A stretch of 64,000 nucleotides of DNA from Hibiscus mutabilis (GCA_019671005.1 CM033725.1:37656678-37720677), one strand, 5' to 3'; positions 21,107 through 33,626 are shown, numbered from the stretch's first letter. A program made the numbers and translations. Notes: a model not told the origin generated them from the letters alone.

Positions 21107-23420
21107 TCAGTTCAGAATCTTCAATAAGGCCTCACGGTGACCTTCAGAACTTAGCAACAGAGATAACATGGAGATTCGGGCTGGGAGCTTGTGGAGTTGC
21201 TCCACCACGCTATATTCACTATGTTTAAGAATTTTCAAGAATTCTTGAGCCTCTGATTCCTTTACTGGCTCATGGTACATTGGCGACTTTTCTTTGAAGA
21301 AATCTCTATCATTGTCTTTCTCAGGCTCTTTAGTAGCAGCCTTTCTTTGAGCTGCATCTCTATCCTCTACCATCTTCTGGGAATAAAGCCTTCTACTCCT
21401 TGTATAACGGCTCACTTTATTGACTAGTTCGTCTTTTGCTCTTTCTTCAACAAGTGATCTTTCTGAGGCCCCGCTACTGTGCAAGCGTATTTCTAAGGAA
21501 CCTGTTTACTGTCCTTGTATGGAAATAAAGTTGGTGCCTTGATTATGAGTCACTGAGTTACAGCCCTTGTGGGTTCACTTGTTTTTTCCTTGGTCTTGAT
21601 AACCAGAGGCTTCATTCCAGTATAGCTTCCTTTAGAGGATGACTCCTCTGAGGCACAAACATCTCACATATACTCCTTGTTTTCTTTCTCAAAAAACTCA
21701 AGTTCTCTTTTATTCATCTTATCTTGGACCAATTTCTTGAACTCTAAGAAACGTTCAATCTCGTGTCCTTTCACTTTTTGATACTCACAATACATCCCTT
21801 CTTCGATCCTTGGCTCTTGGGTTTCTCCTTCTAGCACCCTAGCTACCACTATTTGGGCCCATACCCACTTCATGGGTGCTCTGACCTCAGCTACATATTC
21901 TTTAGTTTTCTTGTCTTCTTCCTCAATGATTGCATTCACTCTTGCCTTCTGGTGATTTGGCAGATGATTTCCTTTATATTCTGATGTGTCGAAAGACAAC
22001 ATGCCTGACATTCTTAGATCATCTACAACTCTCTTGAATGCGGTGCAATTCTTGATGGTATATCCCCTAACTCCTGCATGGTATTTGCATTGAGCCTTCT
22101 CATCTTACCATGGTGGGTATGGTGGTGAGAAAGGAGGGACATGTCTTGGAAACACCATCTGGGATTTGACCAATTCAACAAACAATTCCGCGGAAGTCAT
22201 TGGAATAGGAGGGAAATACGACTTCGAATTCCCTTAATATCTCCTTTCTTCCTTCGGAGGGTTTGTTACTGCTGGAGCTGCAGTCAAGACATTCGGTTAT
22301 TAAATGACCACACCCTTTGAATAATTGGGATTATAAACACTGGTGGCATTAACTTCGCTTTCCCTCTTTTTATAGGGTTTCTTTGTTTCTATGTTATCCA
22401 ACTTTCCACTTTTCATAGCTGACAGAATCAACTCTCTATTCATTAACATATCTATAAAGCTCTTAGTGGCATTATTGAGAATGCGGTCATAAAATGAGCC
22501 TTTTAATGTCTCCACGAACATTGGGGTGATTTCATTCTCTAGTAATGGTGGCTGAACTTGAGTAGCTACATCCCTCCACCTCTACGCATATTGGGGAAAA
22601 CTCTCATGATGTTTTTGTTCCATCCTATAAAGGACTACTCGGGTTGGAACCATGTCTGAGACATCTTGTATTGTTCACTAAAAGCTCTAGATAAATCCTT
22701 CCACGATCTGATGTTAACTCGGCTTAGCTGCGTGTACCAGCATGCAGCTGACCCTACTAGACTGTCTTGGAAACAATGAATGACCAGCTTCTCATTATCA
22801 AGATACATCAACATCTTTTTGTAATATATGCTTAGATGTGCTGACGGGTATGTAGTTTCATTGTACTTCTCAAAATTTGGAACTTTGAATTTCGAAGGTA
22901 CTACCAGGTCTGTCACCAGGCTCAAGTCTTTGGCATCCACACAGCCATGAATACTTTCTTCTTAGAAAGACTAAATCATTCCTTCTAACTTCTTATAACG
23001 GTCTTCCCATTTCTTCTCAGTTTTGGCCCTATCGACAATCTCATCTAGGTCAGGTACTTCATAGTTGTGAGCTCTATCTGTATTGGCCTTAAACTCGTTC
23101 CGGACAGAGGAATCAGCAAAATGGGAGTCAGCTTAGCCTTTGGTGTTGAAGCTTCCATTTGCATTCCAGGATGAGTGAAAGTCATTCCCTGGAATCAGGG
23201 CAGAGCATTGGTTTCCTCTCCAACTTCTGCTGCATCTGGGTCCTTGAATCTCAACATTGCCGCAATCGAGCTAACTGTCTTCTAGTGAACTAATTCCATT
23301 TGTTGTTTCAAGTCCATTTCCAGCTTGTCTAACTTGTCCTGGGTACTTTTGTGACTAGTTTCTATGGCTACCACTCTATCTTCTATCGCTCTGGCTTGGG
23401 ACCGGGTACCGTACTTGTGA
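21107..23420 (-). pseudogene. Unit A gag and gag-protease linker
   Basis: Read leftwards: a coiled-coil-like start (AIEDRVVAIETSHKSTQDKL near 23400-23340), a capsid core with VPSKFKVPNFEKYNETTYPS and SLVGSAACWYTQLSRVNIRS (22640-22940, Retrotrans_gag type), FVETLKGSFYDRIL (22521 onwards), and the segment MYCEYQKVKGHEIERFLEFK near 21810-21740, a degenerate CxxxxxxH zinc-like block typical of Tat Gag. The linker SEAQEFLKILKHSEYSVVEQL (about 21265-21200), usual before the protease, ends at 21107. At least six stops or shifts are present. Confidence 0.85.
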
Positions 23421-23845
23421 GTTGTTTTTGCAATTTTGAATTTTTGTCATGTTTTTATTTGAATTAGATTCTTATTATGTAATGAATGCATGCGCAAATG
23501 TAAACACGCAAATGCAAAGTAAAGCAGCAAACCAAAAATGAAACAATGTAAGTGCATGAATGCAAGCGAAGGGCCATTAATTCAATGAAATATCTGCTCA
23601 AGAAATAACTCTTTATTGAATATGAAAGGTCCTTATTACATCAAATTTCATATTTTCTACAAATACTTTTCTGCATGGATTCCTAATTCCTTAACTTCCT
23701 CAATGAGCCACATAAGTCTTGGTCTAACTTTTCCTACTGGTTTGATGTACCGTCGAATAGCTAAAGCTTTAGTGGCTAATATCGTCACATGTCTAGCCAA
23801 ATCTTGAACCTGAGTCATGACGGTCCTATCGAACTTATCCCGTCC
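23421..23845 (-). other. Unit A spacer between ORF1 and gag
   Basis: No coding potential seen. It is AT-rich, with repeated tgcatg/gcaaatg words near 23490-23570. The corresponding spacer in unit D (62909-63223) also has repeated tcatgcattc words. It could hold a splice or internal ribosome-entry signal separating ORF1 from gag, but nothing specific is visible. Confidence 0.5.
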
Positions 23846-25905
23846 CTAAAATCTTCTGGCATTGTCTTTGAGGTGAGTGAACCAGTAGTCATTACCTCCA
23901 TCTATTATATCCTCAAGGACCAAGATCTTCATCCTATATTCCTGGATGATGTTGTCCATTCCTTCAACCTGGTTCTTCAAGGTATCATTCTCACTTAAGC
24001 AAGCTTGAAGTTCAATGTAGGTGTGATGGTTCTGAAATTCATGCAGCAAACGGTTCAAGTCATCTACCTTAACTTACAACTCAGCAACACAAGCCTGGCT
24101 TTGCTTCAGTTCTCACTAGTCTTGTCATATGTTGTGTCCAGCTCAAATAAACGGATCTTGTTATCATGGGCCTTCATTTTCCATGCAGCCACACATTCTT
24201 TCTCTTTTTCAAGAACCCGTTTGCCATTTCCTTTTTCAGTTGCCATCTTATCCTTCTTCTTTTCTTCAGCAAGGGTCTGTCTGTACTTCTCAACTTCCCG
24301 CTTTCCACGCTCCTTCTCCTTTCTCACAACATGCTCGATTTCCTATTTCCACTATTCTGGGGTCTTTCTCAGATCAGCATTTCGAACAGTAGTATGAAAC
24401 TTGAGGAAATCAACCCTTTGGATTTCAAACTTCTTTTCTAATTCTTCACACAGTTTTATCACTCGCTTCGTCTCCCTTTTATACTTTTCCACGTCAAGGC
24501 TTGAGTCAAACCTGTCCCGTCGGTTTTGTTCTCGTAGGGTTTCTATCTCCAACTTGGCTCTTCTCAATTCTTCTCTTAGGATGTCATATTCTGTAGGGGT
24601 TACCTTCAAATGTTCTTCCAAATACTTGGCCTGTCTAGGTGTGGGTGCCATGACTCTGTCATTCACTCTTGTATGCATCCAAATATCATAATCAGGGGTG
24701 TACATGCAATGACTATCAGATTCTAACTCCATATGATAACATTGATTCCATGCATCACTGATTGTTTGTACCTTCTGTCTGAACTCTCCTTGGAGCTTGA
24801 ATTTTGATGAGCCAAGACCAGTAGTGAATAGGATGAACTGTCGGGACCCAAACTGACGAGATACTAGCAAAGAAGCACATCCAATTCCTCCCCATAGACC
24901 TAGCAGCATCAAGAAGTTGAAATCCCCACACTTATACAGGAGTTTGGTATGACCCATCCAAGGAACCCTCCATCTGATGTCTTCTTCACGATGGTCTTTG
25001 AAAATTTCAATCCACTTACTTTTCTTAACAACGGGCCATTCCTTCGCCGAAAACTCTCAGATAGGAGAAAAGTTTGGAGAAAACACATTTGATAGAGCCA
25101 ATGTTGGGCACTTCTAGAAGTGGCTAAGGGCCCAAACCTAGAGTAAGAGAGCACATCAACCAAAGTGCACACTTTCCACTTTTCAGCATGCATTAAGGGA
25201 AATAAAGGTTTCAGCAAGTACAACTAGCACTGGTTTGACTCCTCCTTTTAACAGCTCAAAGAAATCTAACAACGCTATATCGATATTTCCTAAGACCTTC
25301 AAAAAGATAACTAAGCCGTAAATTGCAATTGCCAAGAGATCCACTATCTTTTCTTTATCTGGATGAACTGGAATTATCTTTCGGATACTTGACCAAGGAA
25401 AGTTAAAGCTACCTCCTTTCTTCCGTATCAACCCTTTAACCTATCCGTCACTCATACCAGCGAAAGCTTGAAGTTTTAAGTGCGGGTTTTTGTGTTTAGG
25501 AGGCTTAGCATAGACCCAGCTCTTCTTAACCTTGCGTATATTGAAAGGAGAAAAGTATTCCTCAAATGTAGGCATCATATCTTCTCTATTAAAAGTGAAA
25601 CAGCAGAACCCGAGATTCTAGAATTGTACCAAGGCTTTTAGAAACGGCTCATCCACCTTCACATGTAGAAGATATGCTATATCACCGTAGACTTCGTGGA
25701 ACAACTGCTTAGTTTCATAATCAAAATGATCCCAGATTTCTCACAGCTCCTGCATGTTATTATGTTTGACACTGATGTGGGCATATACTGAAGTCTCTAT
25801 TTCATGATCAGCTGCTAAACTGTCCCTAAATGTTCGTTGGTTAACCTCAGACCAATGTCGTACTTTTGCATTCTCATCTTCACTTTTCAGGATCCTTCCG
25901 TCCAT
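23846..25905 (-). pseudogene. Unit A ORF1 (DUF7745 domain plus coiled coil)
   Basis: Starts at ATG 25905 (MDGRILKSEDENAKV...). The first 350 codons match the DUF7745-type domain found before gag in Ogre elements: DLLAIAIYGLVIF near 25330, GGVKPVLVVLAETFISLNAC near 25240, then LLGLWGG near 24900 and SRQFGSRQF near 24850. From about 24500 the sequence is Glu/Lys/Arg-rich with heptad-like spacing (YDILREELRRAKLEIETLRE; KEKERGKREVEKYRQTLAEE) and predicts a long coiled coil to 23846. Function unknown in the family. There are several stops and shifts. Confidence 0.8.
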
Positions 25906-26628
25906 GACGAGAGCTTTTCAAAGTTAGCTAAGATTTTTGAGAATCAACCCCTTCTGATATGGAATGATTTTGCATGAATGAATATGCAAAAGAACAAAAC
26001 AAGGGGAAGAAAGATCATAATTAATAAAACACAGAGGGTTCAAAATAATTTCATACATGAATAATTCTAGGCAGCACATTCCAATGCTCCAACACATGTC
26101 TCTACGGATTATCCTTACAAAATAATTTTGACTTAAAACTAAGACCCTAGGTTTTTCGCATGGCTCTATTGGGGTAGGCTCTATATTCTCAATCATGGTT
26201 AGGTTCTAAAAGGTACCCGAGCTGTCCTTGCTATCCTCTACTAAGGGTAGTAGGGCCCTGGTTCTCACCCATTATAGGCTTCAAACGAACCAAGTTCAAC
26301 TCAAGAGGACTCACTTCCTATGTCTTCTCGAATGATCAATATCCTTACGAAGACATGAGGCATATGAGTCCCGAAGGTACTTGCTAGGCTTATATGGAGA
26401 ATCAATATTCTGACATGAGCAAAGTGTTTTCCCCTCACTTAATAATTGGATGAAGCTCGGGTATAGAGCTTTTCGCAACACTTTTAAAATGCGTAAAATA
26501 GAGTTATATTCATTAAACGGATGAATAGATGGAACAATTTGTGAACTTGCAAATTCCTTTTCTAAAAACATTTTTTGAAAACAATTTGTGGCCTGACCCT
26601 CTTTTGTTATTTTTAAAAAACAAAATTG
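25906..26628 (-). other. Unit A 5' leader with a possible upstream frame
   Basis: Untranslated leader between the primer-binding site and ORF1. It contains a 90-codon frame at 26196-25924 starting MIENIEPTPIEPCEKPRVLV, which is also open in unit B (33921-33601) with some substitutions. Its meaning is uncertain because A and B are close relatives. No domain is recognised. Confidence 0.5.
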
Positions 26629-26646
26629 TCCCCAGCGGAGTTGCCA
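26629..26646 (-). promoter_or_regulatory. Unit A primer-binding site (tRNA-Arg-like)
   Basis: The minus strand reads TGGCAACTCCGCTGGGGA, one base from TGGCGACTCCGCTGGGGA, the primer site usual for Tat/Ogre elements. Three bases (GCT) separate it from the LTR end. In unit B the same place (34353-34370) reads TGGAAACTCCAGTAGAGA and is decayed. Confidence 0.85.
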
Positions 26647-26649
26647 AGC

Positions 26650-28980
26650 TGTCGCAACCCTTTTAGGAGGTTTCGACGTTATTTGGAAAACTTAAGAAAA
26701 CACGGAGTCGCCACCAATCTTTTTTGAAGAAAGTGTGGTTGGAACACTTTTGAAACAAGGGCTATTTTAATTAAACGCTTTATTTATTGAAACGGCAATT
26801 TTGGCCCTCGAAAATAAGAGAAAATAGGTTCAGGGGTCGGTTATGTGTGGGGAATGATTAGCACCCCCACAACGCCCAAAAATTGGTACCTGGTTGATTT
26901 TCAAAAAGGTGTTCTGAAAATTGGAATTTGCAAGTTCACAAGATTTCAATTTATTCGTTCGCTTAGTGAATATAAATCTATTTTAACGGCCTTATCGCCC
27001 GGGAAATGAACTTCAATCACCACCAACACTCCTGGCGCTAATCCATCATTCTTGTTTCATAAGACACCGTACTAATTAAGTTTTCGCTTTTTAAACAAAC
27101 CAACAAAGATTAAGTGAGTTTGAAATTTTTTAAAATTAAAACCAAATTAGTGATTAAACCCTAAAGAAAAGTCTATATTCATTTTAACTATTAAAGTTAT
27201 AATGTTTTTAAGTGTGTCTTATTTTATTTTTGAAGAAAGTTTTTCATCACGCAAGGCTCTAATCTAATTCAAAGGCCCTAATCTTATGTCTTCAAGTATA
27301 CACATATAAAAAATAACAAACAAATTGATTTAATTAAATAAATTAAAGAAAATAATTCGTAAATAAAGAAAGGGATAACCAATTTAAAAGATAAAAGAAA
27401 ATTTCTGTTAGGGGTTAAATTAAAAGAAAAAAATGCGAGGGCTAATTCTAAAGCAATTGAAAATTGAGTGCTTAATTTCTAAAGAAAAAAACTAAATTTG
27501 AAGGATTTAAAACTCAAGAGCCACGGTATGAGATCCAAAGAAGAAGGGCGCAGGTCAGAGGTGGATACGGGTCGGTCAAACGGGTTGGTATAGATAGTTA
27601 ATATCAGAAACAAAAATCATTTTCTCCCCTTTTATTAAAACAGATCAAAACCACCTCCTTTTAAATCCTCTGATAAGTTCATCATGTTCTTTATGAATTG
27701 AAGAACACGACGATGATCCGCCATGCCGGCCGCCATCCACCAGCGGCAAAATTTTCTAGAAAAACCCTAATTTCCTAGATTATGGTGACCCCAAAATCGT
27801 ATTTTTTCTCCGGAGCTACATCAAAACCAAATTCATGGCGGTGCTATTCAAAACTGAGGTAAAGAAAAAGTTACCCTTTCTTTATTTAAAACTGAAAATA
27901 TAAAGAAGAAAATTACTAGCAAAACGAGCTTTATTTCTCTGATGAACTTTCGATTACAACTGCTTGCTTGATTGTTTACAACTTCTGGGAAATCTAAATG
28001 CATATTTCTATGTGTTGCATGTGTGTATTCGTATCAATCTTCTGTGTGTTTCCTATGAATGTTCTAATGCTATTTATAAGTACAAAATTGCTTGAATTCC
28101 AAGCACAAATCCCCAATTTCTTCCCCTGAAATATGTCCTCCTTGTTTTGGATTATGCTTGATCATTCCCATAGCTTCAATTTAGGGATTTAGGTCTTCTT
28201 CTTTGGTTGACTTTGCCTCTCATTTGACTCTAATTTACAACCAGGGCTTCAACTTAGGGATTTGGTTCCCTATTTGATTCATTTTTAACCTTTGTTTTGT
28301 TGTTTTTGTCTCTGATAATTGCAAATGGTGATAATATTGTCGGCGAGGAGCAATCGAAATGACATCTGAGCTCTACTGGAGAAGTCGAAATGCTTGCCGA
28401 AAGCTTGAAAGACACGCGTGTGGTTGCCACGTGCGAGTCGTGATCCACGTGACACGCCCCAAGGCGATCTGGCCTGTTAAATTATTTTTAGATCCAACAG
28501 TAGAGTGAAATACGGTGCCATACCCATGAGGCTAGGGTTCGTGTTGAATCTACACCATTGGATCGAATTTGATCTAATGATTCCCCGTTAGATGCACAAA
28601 GAGAGAAGCATGATTAGGGTTATAGCTTTAGTTAATTGGGATGATCGGGCCCTTATGTGTAATGGACTATATGTAAAAAATGGACTCTTTATTTGTTTTT
28701 ATGGACTCTTTTATTATTTTTTATAATGAACCAAATAAAAGCAAGTGGACTTGTAACTTATTTTATTAGACCCTAATTCGATGTAATGGACTCTTGCAAT
28801 TTAAATGCAAACAAGTTGTCTTTTAAAATTCTATATTCTATACTAACTATTAACAATATAACACTAACATAAATGAAAAAAACAATAACACTAAATATGA
28901 TAACAAAATTGATGCAAAAGGTAACAAAAAGAAGATGACAAAATACAAATGAAATCAAGTGAAAAAAATAAGTGACAACA
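26650..28980 (-). mobile_element. LTR-2 (shared between unit A and unit B)
   Basis: 2,331 bp from TGTCGCAACCC to AGTGACAACA on the + strand. It has a primer-binding site to its left (unit A) and a polypurine-tract complement to its right (unit B), so it is a 5' LTR for one unit and a 3' LTR for the other. Its TATA box (28070-28079) is slightly altered. Its last 206 bp are part of the 522-bp tandem duplication. Confidence 0.9.
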
Positions 28981-29818
28981 GCTGCCCCTCTTTGGTTATT
29001 CCAGTGGAACGGGAATAGAGTAAAGATCAAAAGGACAATGATTTTCACCAATTACCAAACCTGTCAAAACTCAATATCTGAACAGACTGGTGGGTTCTAT
29101 TCTCCTTATGCTCGAATAGATAAGCAACTTCCGTCCTCCAAATGCCCGAACAAATAGGCAGATTCTATTCTCCTTATGCTTGAATAGATAAGCAGGTTCC
29201 ATCCTCCAAATGCCTGAACAGATAGACGAATTCTATTCTCCTTATGCTTGAATAGATAAGCAGGTTCCATCCTCCAAATACCCAAACAGATAGGCAAATT
29301 CGATGTAATGGACTCTTGCAATTTAAATGCAAACAAGTTGTCTTTTAAAATTCTATATTCTATACTAACTATTAACAATATAACACTAACATAAATGAAA
29401 AAAACAATAACACTAAATATGATAACAAAATTGATGCAAAAGGTAACAAAAAGAAGATGACAAAATACAAATGAAATCAAGTGAAAAAAATAAGTGACAA
29501 CAGCTGCCCCTCTTTGGTTATTCCAGTGGAACGGGAATAGAGTAAAGATCAAAAGGACAATGATTTTCACCAATTACCAAACCTGTCAAAACTCAATGTC
29601 TGAACAGACTGGTGGGTTCTATTCTCCTTATGCTCGAATAGATAAGCAACTTTCGTCCTCCAAATGCCCGAACAAATAGGCAGATTCTATTCTCCTTATG
29701 CTTGAATAGATAAGCAGGTTCCATTCTCTAAATGCCTGAACAGATAGACGAATTCTATTCTCCTTATGCTTGAATAGATAAGCAGGTTCCATCCTCCAAA
29801 TACCCAAACAGATAGGCA
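28775..29818. repeat. 522-bp tandem duplication across the LTR-2/unit B border
   Basis: Copies 28775-29296 and 29297-29818. Each contains the last 206 bp of the LTR, the polypurine tract and the first minisatellite units. The joint lies at a shared AAATTC. I see only a handful of substitutions between the copies, so the duplication is recent. It creates a second, nested LTR end with polypurine tract at 29502/29503 and two identical hydrophobic shadow frames on the minus strand. Confidence 0.92.
28981..28995 (-). promoter_or_regulatory. Polypurine tract of unit B (second copy at 29503-29517)
   Basis: CCAAAGAGGGGCAGC on the minus strand, adjoining the LTR-2 start; an identical copy at 29503-29517 adjoins the duplicated LTR end. 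Confidence 0.85.
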
Positions 29819-30095
29819 AATTCTATTCTCCTTATGCTTGAATAGATAAGCAGGTTCCATCCTCCAAATGCCCAAACAGATAGGCAAGTTCCATCCTCCA
29901 AACACCTGAACGGATAGGCAGATTCTATTCTCCTTATGCTCAAATAGATAAGCAAATTCCATTCTCTAAATGCCCAAACGGATAGGCGAGTTCCATTCTT
30001 CAAATGCCCAAATGGATAGGCAGGTTCTATTCTCCTTATGCTTGAATAGATAAGCAGGTTCCATCCTCCAAATGCCCAAATGGATAGGCAGGTTC
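29085..30095. repeat. 34-bp minisatellite of unit B
   Basis: Same two alternating unit types as in unit A. It is interrupted by the duplicated LTR end (29297-29606) and is longer overall than the unit A array. Near 29880-29990 two or more of the ttccat...cgaacgg type follow each other without the other type, so units were gained and lost separately in A and B. Confidence 0.88.
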
Positions 30096-31516
30096 TTTTT
30101 TTTAAAAAAACTTTCACTCATGTAAAAAAACTGATATATGATGCAATTATGATGATCATGCCCCTAAGGATGTCTAAAACATGAATGCATGACTCATTTC
30201 TTTTTCTTTTAAAATTATTTTCCACATAATTAATTTTCTACCAGGTAGCATACAGAAGAAACTGTGAATCTTCAGAGATCTTGGACTGTGTCATATCAAA
30301 CATTTTCTCAACTCTAGCAAAAGATGGTAGGCATCTACTATAGCCCATCTCATCTAAAGGGGAAGCAATATGAATTCCTTTCATTTCTTCACATCGAAAG
30401 ACTTTACACAACATTATTAGGATCACAACGAGCAAGATGATCTATAGCAACCCATCTTTCAATCCTAGTTAGTTTCACCAATTTGTTAAAATTCCACTGA
30501 CCATTCCTTGGAAATGAATCTTTGCCATTCTCATTCTTTATACCTCCTTATAGAAGGTTTCTGATCTTTTGCACATTTACTCGCTCAATCTAGTTATCTT
30601 GTATTCCTGGTTGGAAGGACTGACTTTATCCTCATATTCTTCAACAATCTTTTAGCCTTTGTCAAGTTATCATTGTAGTTGATACATCAATGTTCAGTTA
30701 CAAGCCTCCTTGAATCCTGTTGTTCTCCCAATGTCTGTAAAATTGTTCTTATTATCATGGATGAGAGATTATGCTGTCATCAATATTCAATGACAGGCTT
30801 TCTTGAAAGTACCCCATATCCTTATTTATTTCCTCCAATGTCTATAAAAGTGTTCTCATTGTTGTAGAAACAGAATATCTTGTGCAAACATCTTTGTTTT
30901 GCAACATGCTGCCTTCAATGCTTCTTGAGGATTCTCTAATTCTTGTCTCCGCAAAGGTCTTTGAGTTGCTTGCATGGAAATATTTGCAGCAAAACCTATT
31001 TCCACCTTGAACGTCTGCATGTGCTTTCTGCTTTTTATGCCTTAATATCCAAAACTTGACCACGTGATGCCTCATAGTTCCAACACCCGTTAAAACAAAT
31101 TTCAAAGTAATGCACAAAAATCTTTTGTATGATGTCAAATTTATTAATTCTCATTTCAATGCAAGATGCCTATATGAAAAAGGGAGATGGTCTAAGCAAA
31201 GGAAGGAAGGCTGAAGAAACAAATTTTTATTAGTATTGTGGCAAACAAAAAAGAAGTTACAAATATTCAATCATCAATGACCAAAACTCCTCTTTTCAAA
31301 ACGTCGTGAGATGTCCTGAATGTTACCAATGCTGAGCAGACTTCGACAATGGTGACAATGCGAGAAAGTTCATAACTCATCTGTGTTATGTTCTCGAGAG
31401 AATTTCCTTGGTTATCAACTACATGGCAGGTTTTTAACAACTACCTGAGCCGCCCTTTGTGGGTTTTCAACTCAAGACCTCATTTGGTTTCAAAACGCCC
31501 TTTGCGGGTTTTCATT
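30096..31516 (-). other. Unit B 3' non-coding region
   Basis: Collinear with unit A 15412-16668 and unit C 38066-39400. It keeps the block near 30490-30665 that unit A lost. No gene is seen; frames such as the one at 30435-30238 are not kept in A or C. Confidence 0.7.
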
Positions 31517-31746
31517 ATAAACCCTACTTTTCTTTTTCTTTTTTCTCTTTCTTTCTTTTTCTTCTTTTTTCTTTCTTTCTTTTCTTCTTTTTTATTTTTC
31601 TTTTTTCTTCTCCAGACATAATACTTTTTGACTAAATCCGAGTTTATCGGGCTCTGAACTTCATCTCTATCCATTTCAGCCAAAATTAATGCCCCACCTG
31701 AGAAAACCTTTGTTACAATGTAAGGTCCTCCCAATTTGGTGCCCAT
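31480..31746 (-). pseudogene. Unit B integrase C terminus (GPY/F) with stop loss and basic tail
   Basis: The frame has GGPYIVTKVFSGGALILAEM (GPY/F module) and INSDLVKKYYV. Where units A and C end with a stop after YYV (TGA in A), unit B has TGG and reads on into the purine-rich tract, adding about 40 residues that are nearly all Lys, Arg and Glu. The module is in a different frame from the unit B core, so the chain is broken anyway. Confidence 0.8.
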
Positions 31747-31759
31747 TTTCCTCGGGAAT

Positions 31760-32690
31760 CGCTTTGGATTGATAACTTCTTTTTTAGTACCAAGTCACCT
31801 TCTTTAAATTCTCTTGGGCGAACTTATTTCTCGTGAGCCCTTATCATCCTTCATTGATACATCTGCCCATGAAACAGTGCTTTCAATCTTCTCTTCAATT
31901 AAATTCAACTAACCATATCTTGCTTGAACCCATTCTGCCTCTTCCAACTTCGTTTCAATTAAGACACGGAGCGATGGTATTTCAACCTCAATTGGTAGTA
32001 TTGCTTCCATTCCATATACCAATGAGAAGGGTATTGCCGCAGAAGAAGTTCTTACTGCGGTTCGATAGGCATATAAAGCAAAAGGTAGCTTCTCATGCCA
32101 GTCCTTGTAAGTATCAACCACTTTTGCAACTATCTTCTTAATGTTCTTATTTGCAGCCTTCACTGCTCCATTCATCTTCGGGCGATATACCACTGAATTA
32201 TGGTACTTGACATTAAACTGCTCACAAACTCCATCTATCATTCTATTATTCAAATTGGAAGCGTTATCGGTGATGATACTTTCAGGCAGGCCATATCGAC
32301 AAATGATTTTCTTTTTCAAAAATTTGTAGACCGTTGACCTAGTGATATTCGCAAAAGAAGCTGCTTCCACCCATTTTGTGAAATAGTCAATGGCTACCAA
32401 GATAAATCGATGCCCATTTGACGCCTTAGGATGAATCTGACCGATGACATCGATGCCCCACATGGAGAACGACCAAGGAGCTAACATAACATGAAGAGGT
32501 TGAGGTGGCGTATGAACCCTGTCAGCATAAATTTGGCATTTTATGGCATTTGTGAGAGTAATTGATGCAATCTCCTTCCATAGTTGACCAATAATATCTT
32601 AAGCGCATGACCCTTCTAGCCATGATGAAGCCACTAGGGTGGGTTCCACAAACTCCCTCGTGAACCTCTTCCATAATTAACTCGGCATCA
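31760..32690 (-). pseudogene. Unit B integrase core and zinc region
   Basis: The 193-codon frame 32487-31909 contains SMWGIDVIGQ with the Trp intact, AIDYFTKW, ITDNASNLNN and PKMNGAVKAANK, i.e. all three DDE residues. Upstream, HEGVCGTHPSG and YYWSTMEGDCINYSHKCHK give the HHCC region, broken by a shift near 32540. The link to the RNase H (about 260 bp in A and C) is deleted near 32688. Confidence 0.88.
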
Positions 32691-32694
32691 TCTC

Positions 32695-33200
32695 AAAACT
32701 TTCACTTGCCTTAAACATGGCTGCTAAAGTAGCTTAAGCAACAGCCATTTGGTTATCTTCTCTAGGGAGATACTTGAAAGTTATCTCATCAAATTCTTTG
32801 GTCAACTCAAGGACCAACTTGTGGTATTCTACCAACTTTGCATCTTTTATTTCCTATTCACCACGTATCTGATAAATGACCAATGCAGAGTCCCCCAAAA
32901 CTCTTAAAGTATGGATTTTCCACTTTATAGCCTCTCTTAGACCCATTATACAAGCCTCGTATTCTGCCATGTTATTAGTGAAGAAGAATTTTAATTGACT
33001 GGTAAAAGGGTAATAATTTCCTTTTGGCAAAACCAAAACCGCCCATATACCTCGTCTTAATGCATTTGCTGCACCATCGAAGTTCATAACCCAAGATTCT
33101 ATTGGAGCCTCATCATCTTCTGTGATACACATCAAGTCTTCGTAGGGAAATTAAAATTTAATGCTTCATAATCATCACAAGCGCAACTTGCCAAAAAGTC
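32695..33200 (-). pseudogene. Unit B archaeal-type RNase H
   Basis: SWVMNFDGAANALRRGIWAV, then LPKGNYYPFTSQLKFFFTN, NMAEYEACIMGL, LGDSALVIYQI and KYLPREDNQM, in order. It begins intact at MNFDG (first catalytic Asp), unlike unit A. The TAG at 32854-32856 is the same stop as in unit A (18165-18167), in a codon that is Trp in unit C, so it predates the A/B split. Another stop lies near 32730. Confidence 0.87.
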
Positions 33201-33239
33201 AGCTATGGCTCTCCCTTTTATTGCTTTTTGGCTTACATA

Positions 33240-33626
33240 CTAGATATAAAACTCTGATAGTAACATCTGCCAACATGCTAATATTCTCAATAAGGCTGAA
33301 GCTTCCATCATGAACTTTAAAGGATCAAATTTTGAAATTAGCCATGTAGTCTGATATAACATAAATTGCTTGAGCCCTTTCACGTGCAGAAGATATGCTA
33401 TATCACCATAGACTTCATGGAACAACTGCTTAGTTTCATAATAAAAATGATCACAGATTTCCCGCAGCTCCTGCATGTTATTCTGTTTGACACTGATGTG
33501 GGCATATTCTGAAGTCTCTGTTTCATGATCAGCTGCTAAATTATCCCCAAATATTTGTTGGTTAACCTCGGACCAATGTCGTACATTTGCATTCTCATCT
33601 TCACTTTTCAGGATCCTTCCATCCAT
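33240..33626 (-). pseudogene. Unit B ORF1-RNase H fusion left by a ~7-kb deletion
   Basis: A single 128-codon frame starts with the ORF1 N terminus (MDGRILKSEDENANVRHW) and at about residue 85 passes from GDIAYLLHVK (ORF1) straight into LKQFMLYQTTWLISKFDPLK, the end of the classical RNase H domain, ending MLLSEFYI. Gag, protease, RT and most of ORF1 are gone. Compared with unit A the missing DNA is about 7 kb. The fused frame is open by chance; no function is implied. The RNase H segment retained here is one that unit A has lost. Confidence 0.88.

Noticed and set aside
28773..29573. Two identical hydrophobic frames (MVKIIVLLIFTLF...) on the minus strand, looking like a duplicated membrane protein
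   Set aside because: They lie across the LTR end and polypurine tract and are copied only because the 522-bp segment is duplicated. LTR-1 has the same stretch with a broken frame.
30238..30435. 65-codon frame in the unit B 3' region
   Set aside because: The matching positions in units A and C are closed by stops and shifts, so no coding constraint is seen.
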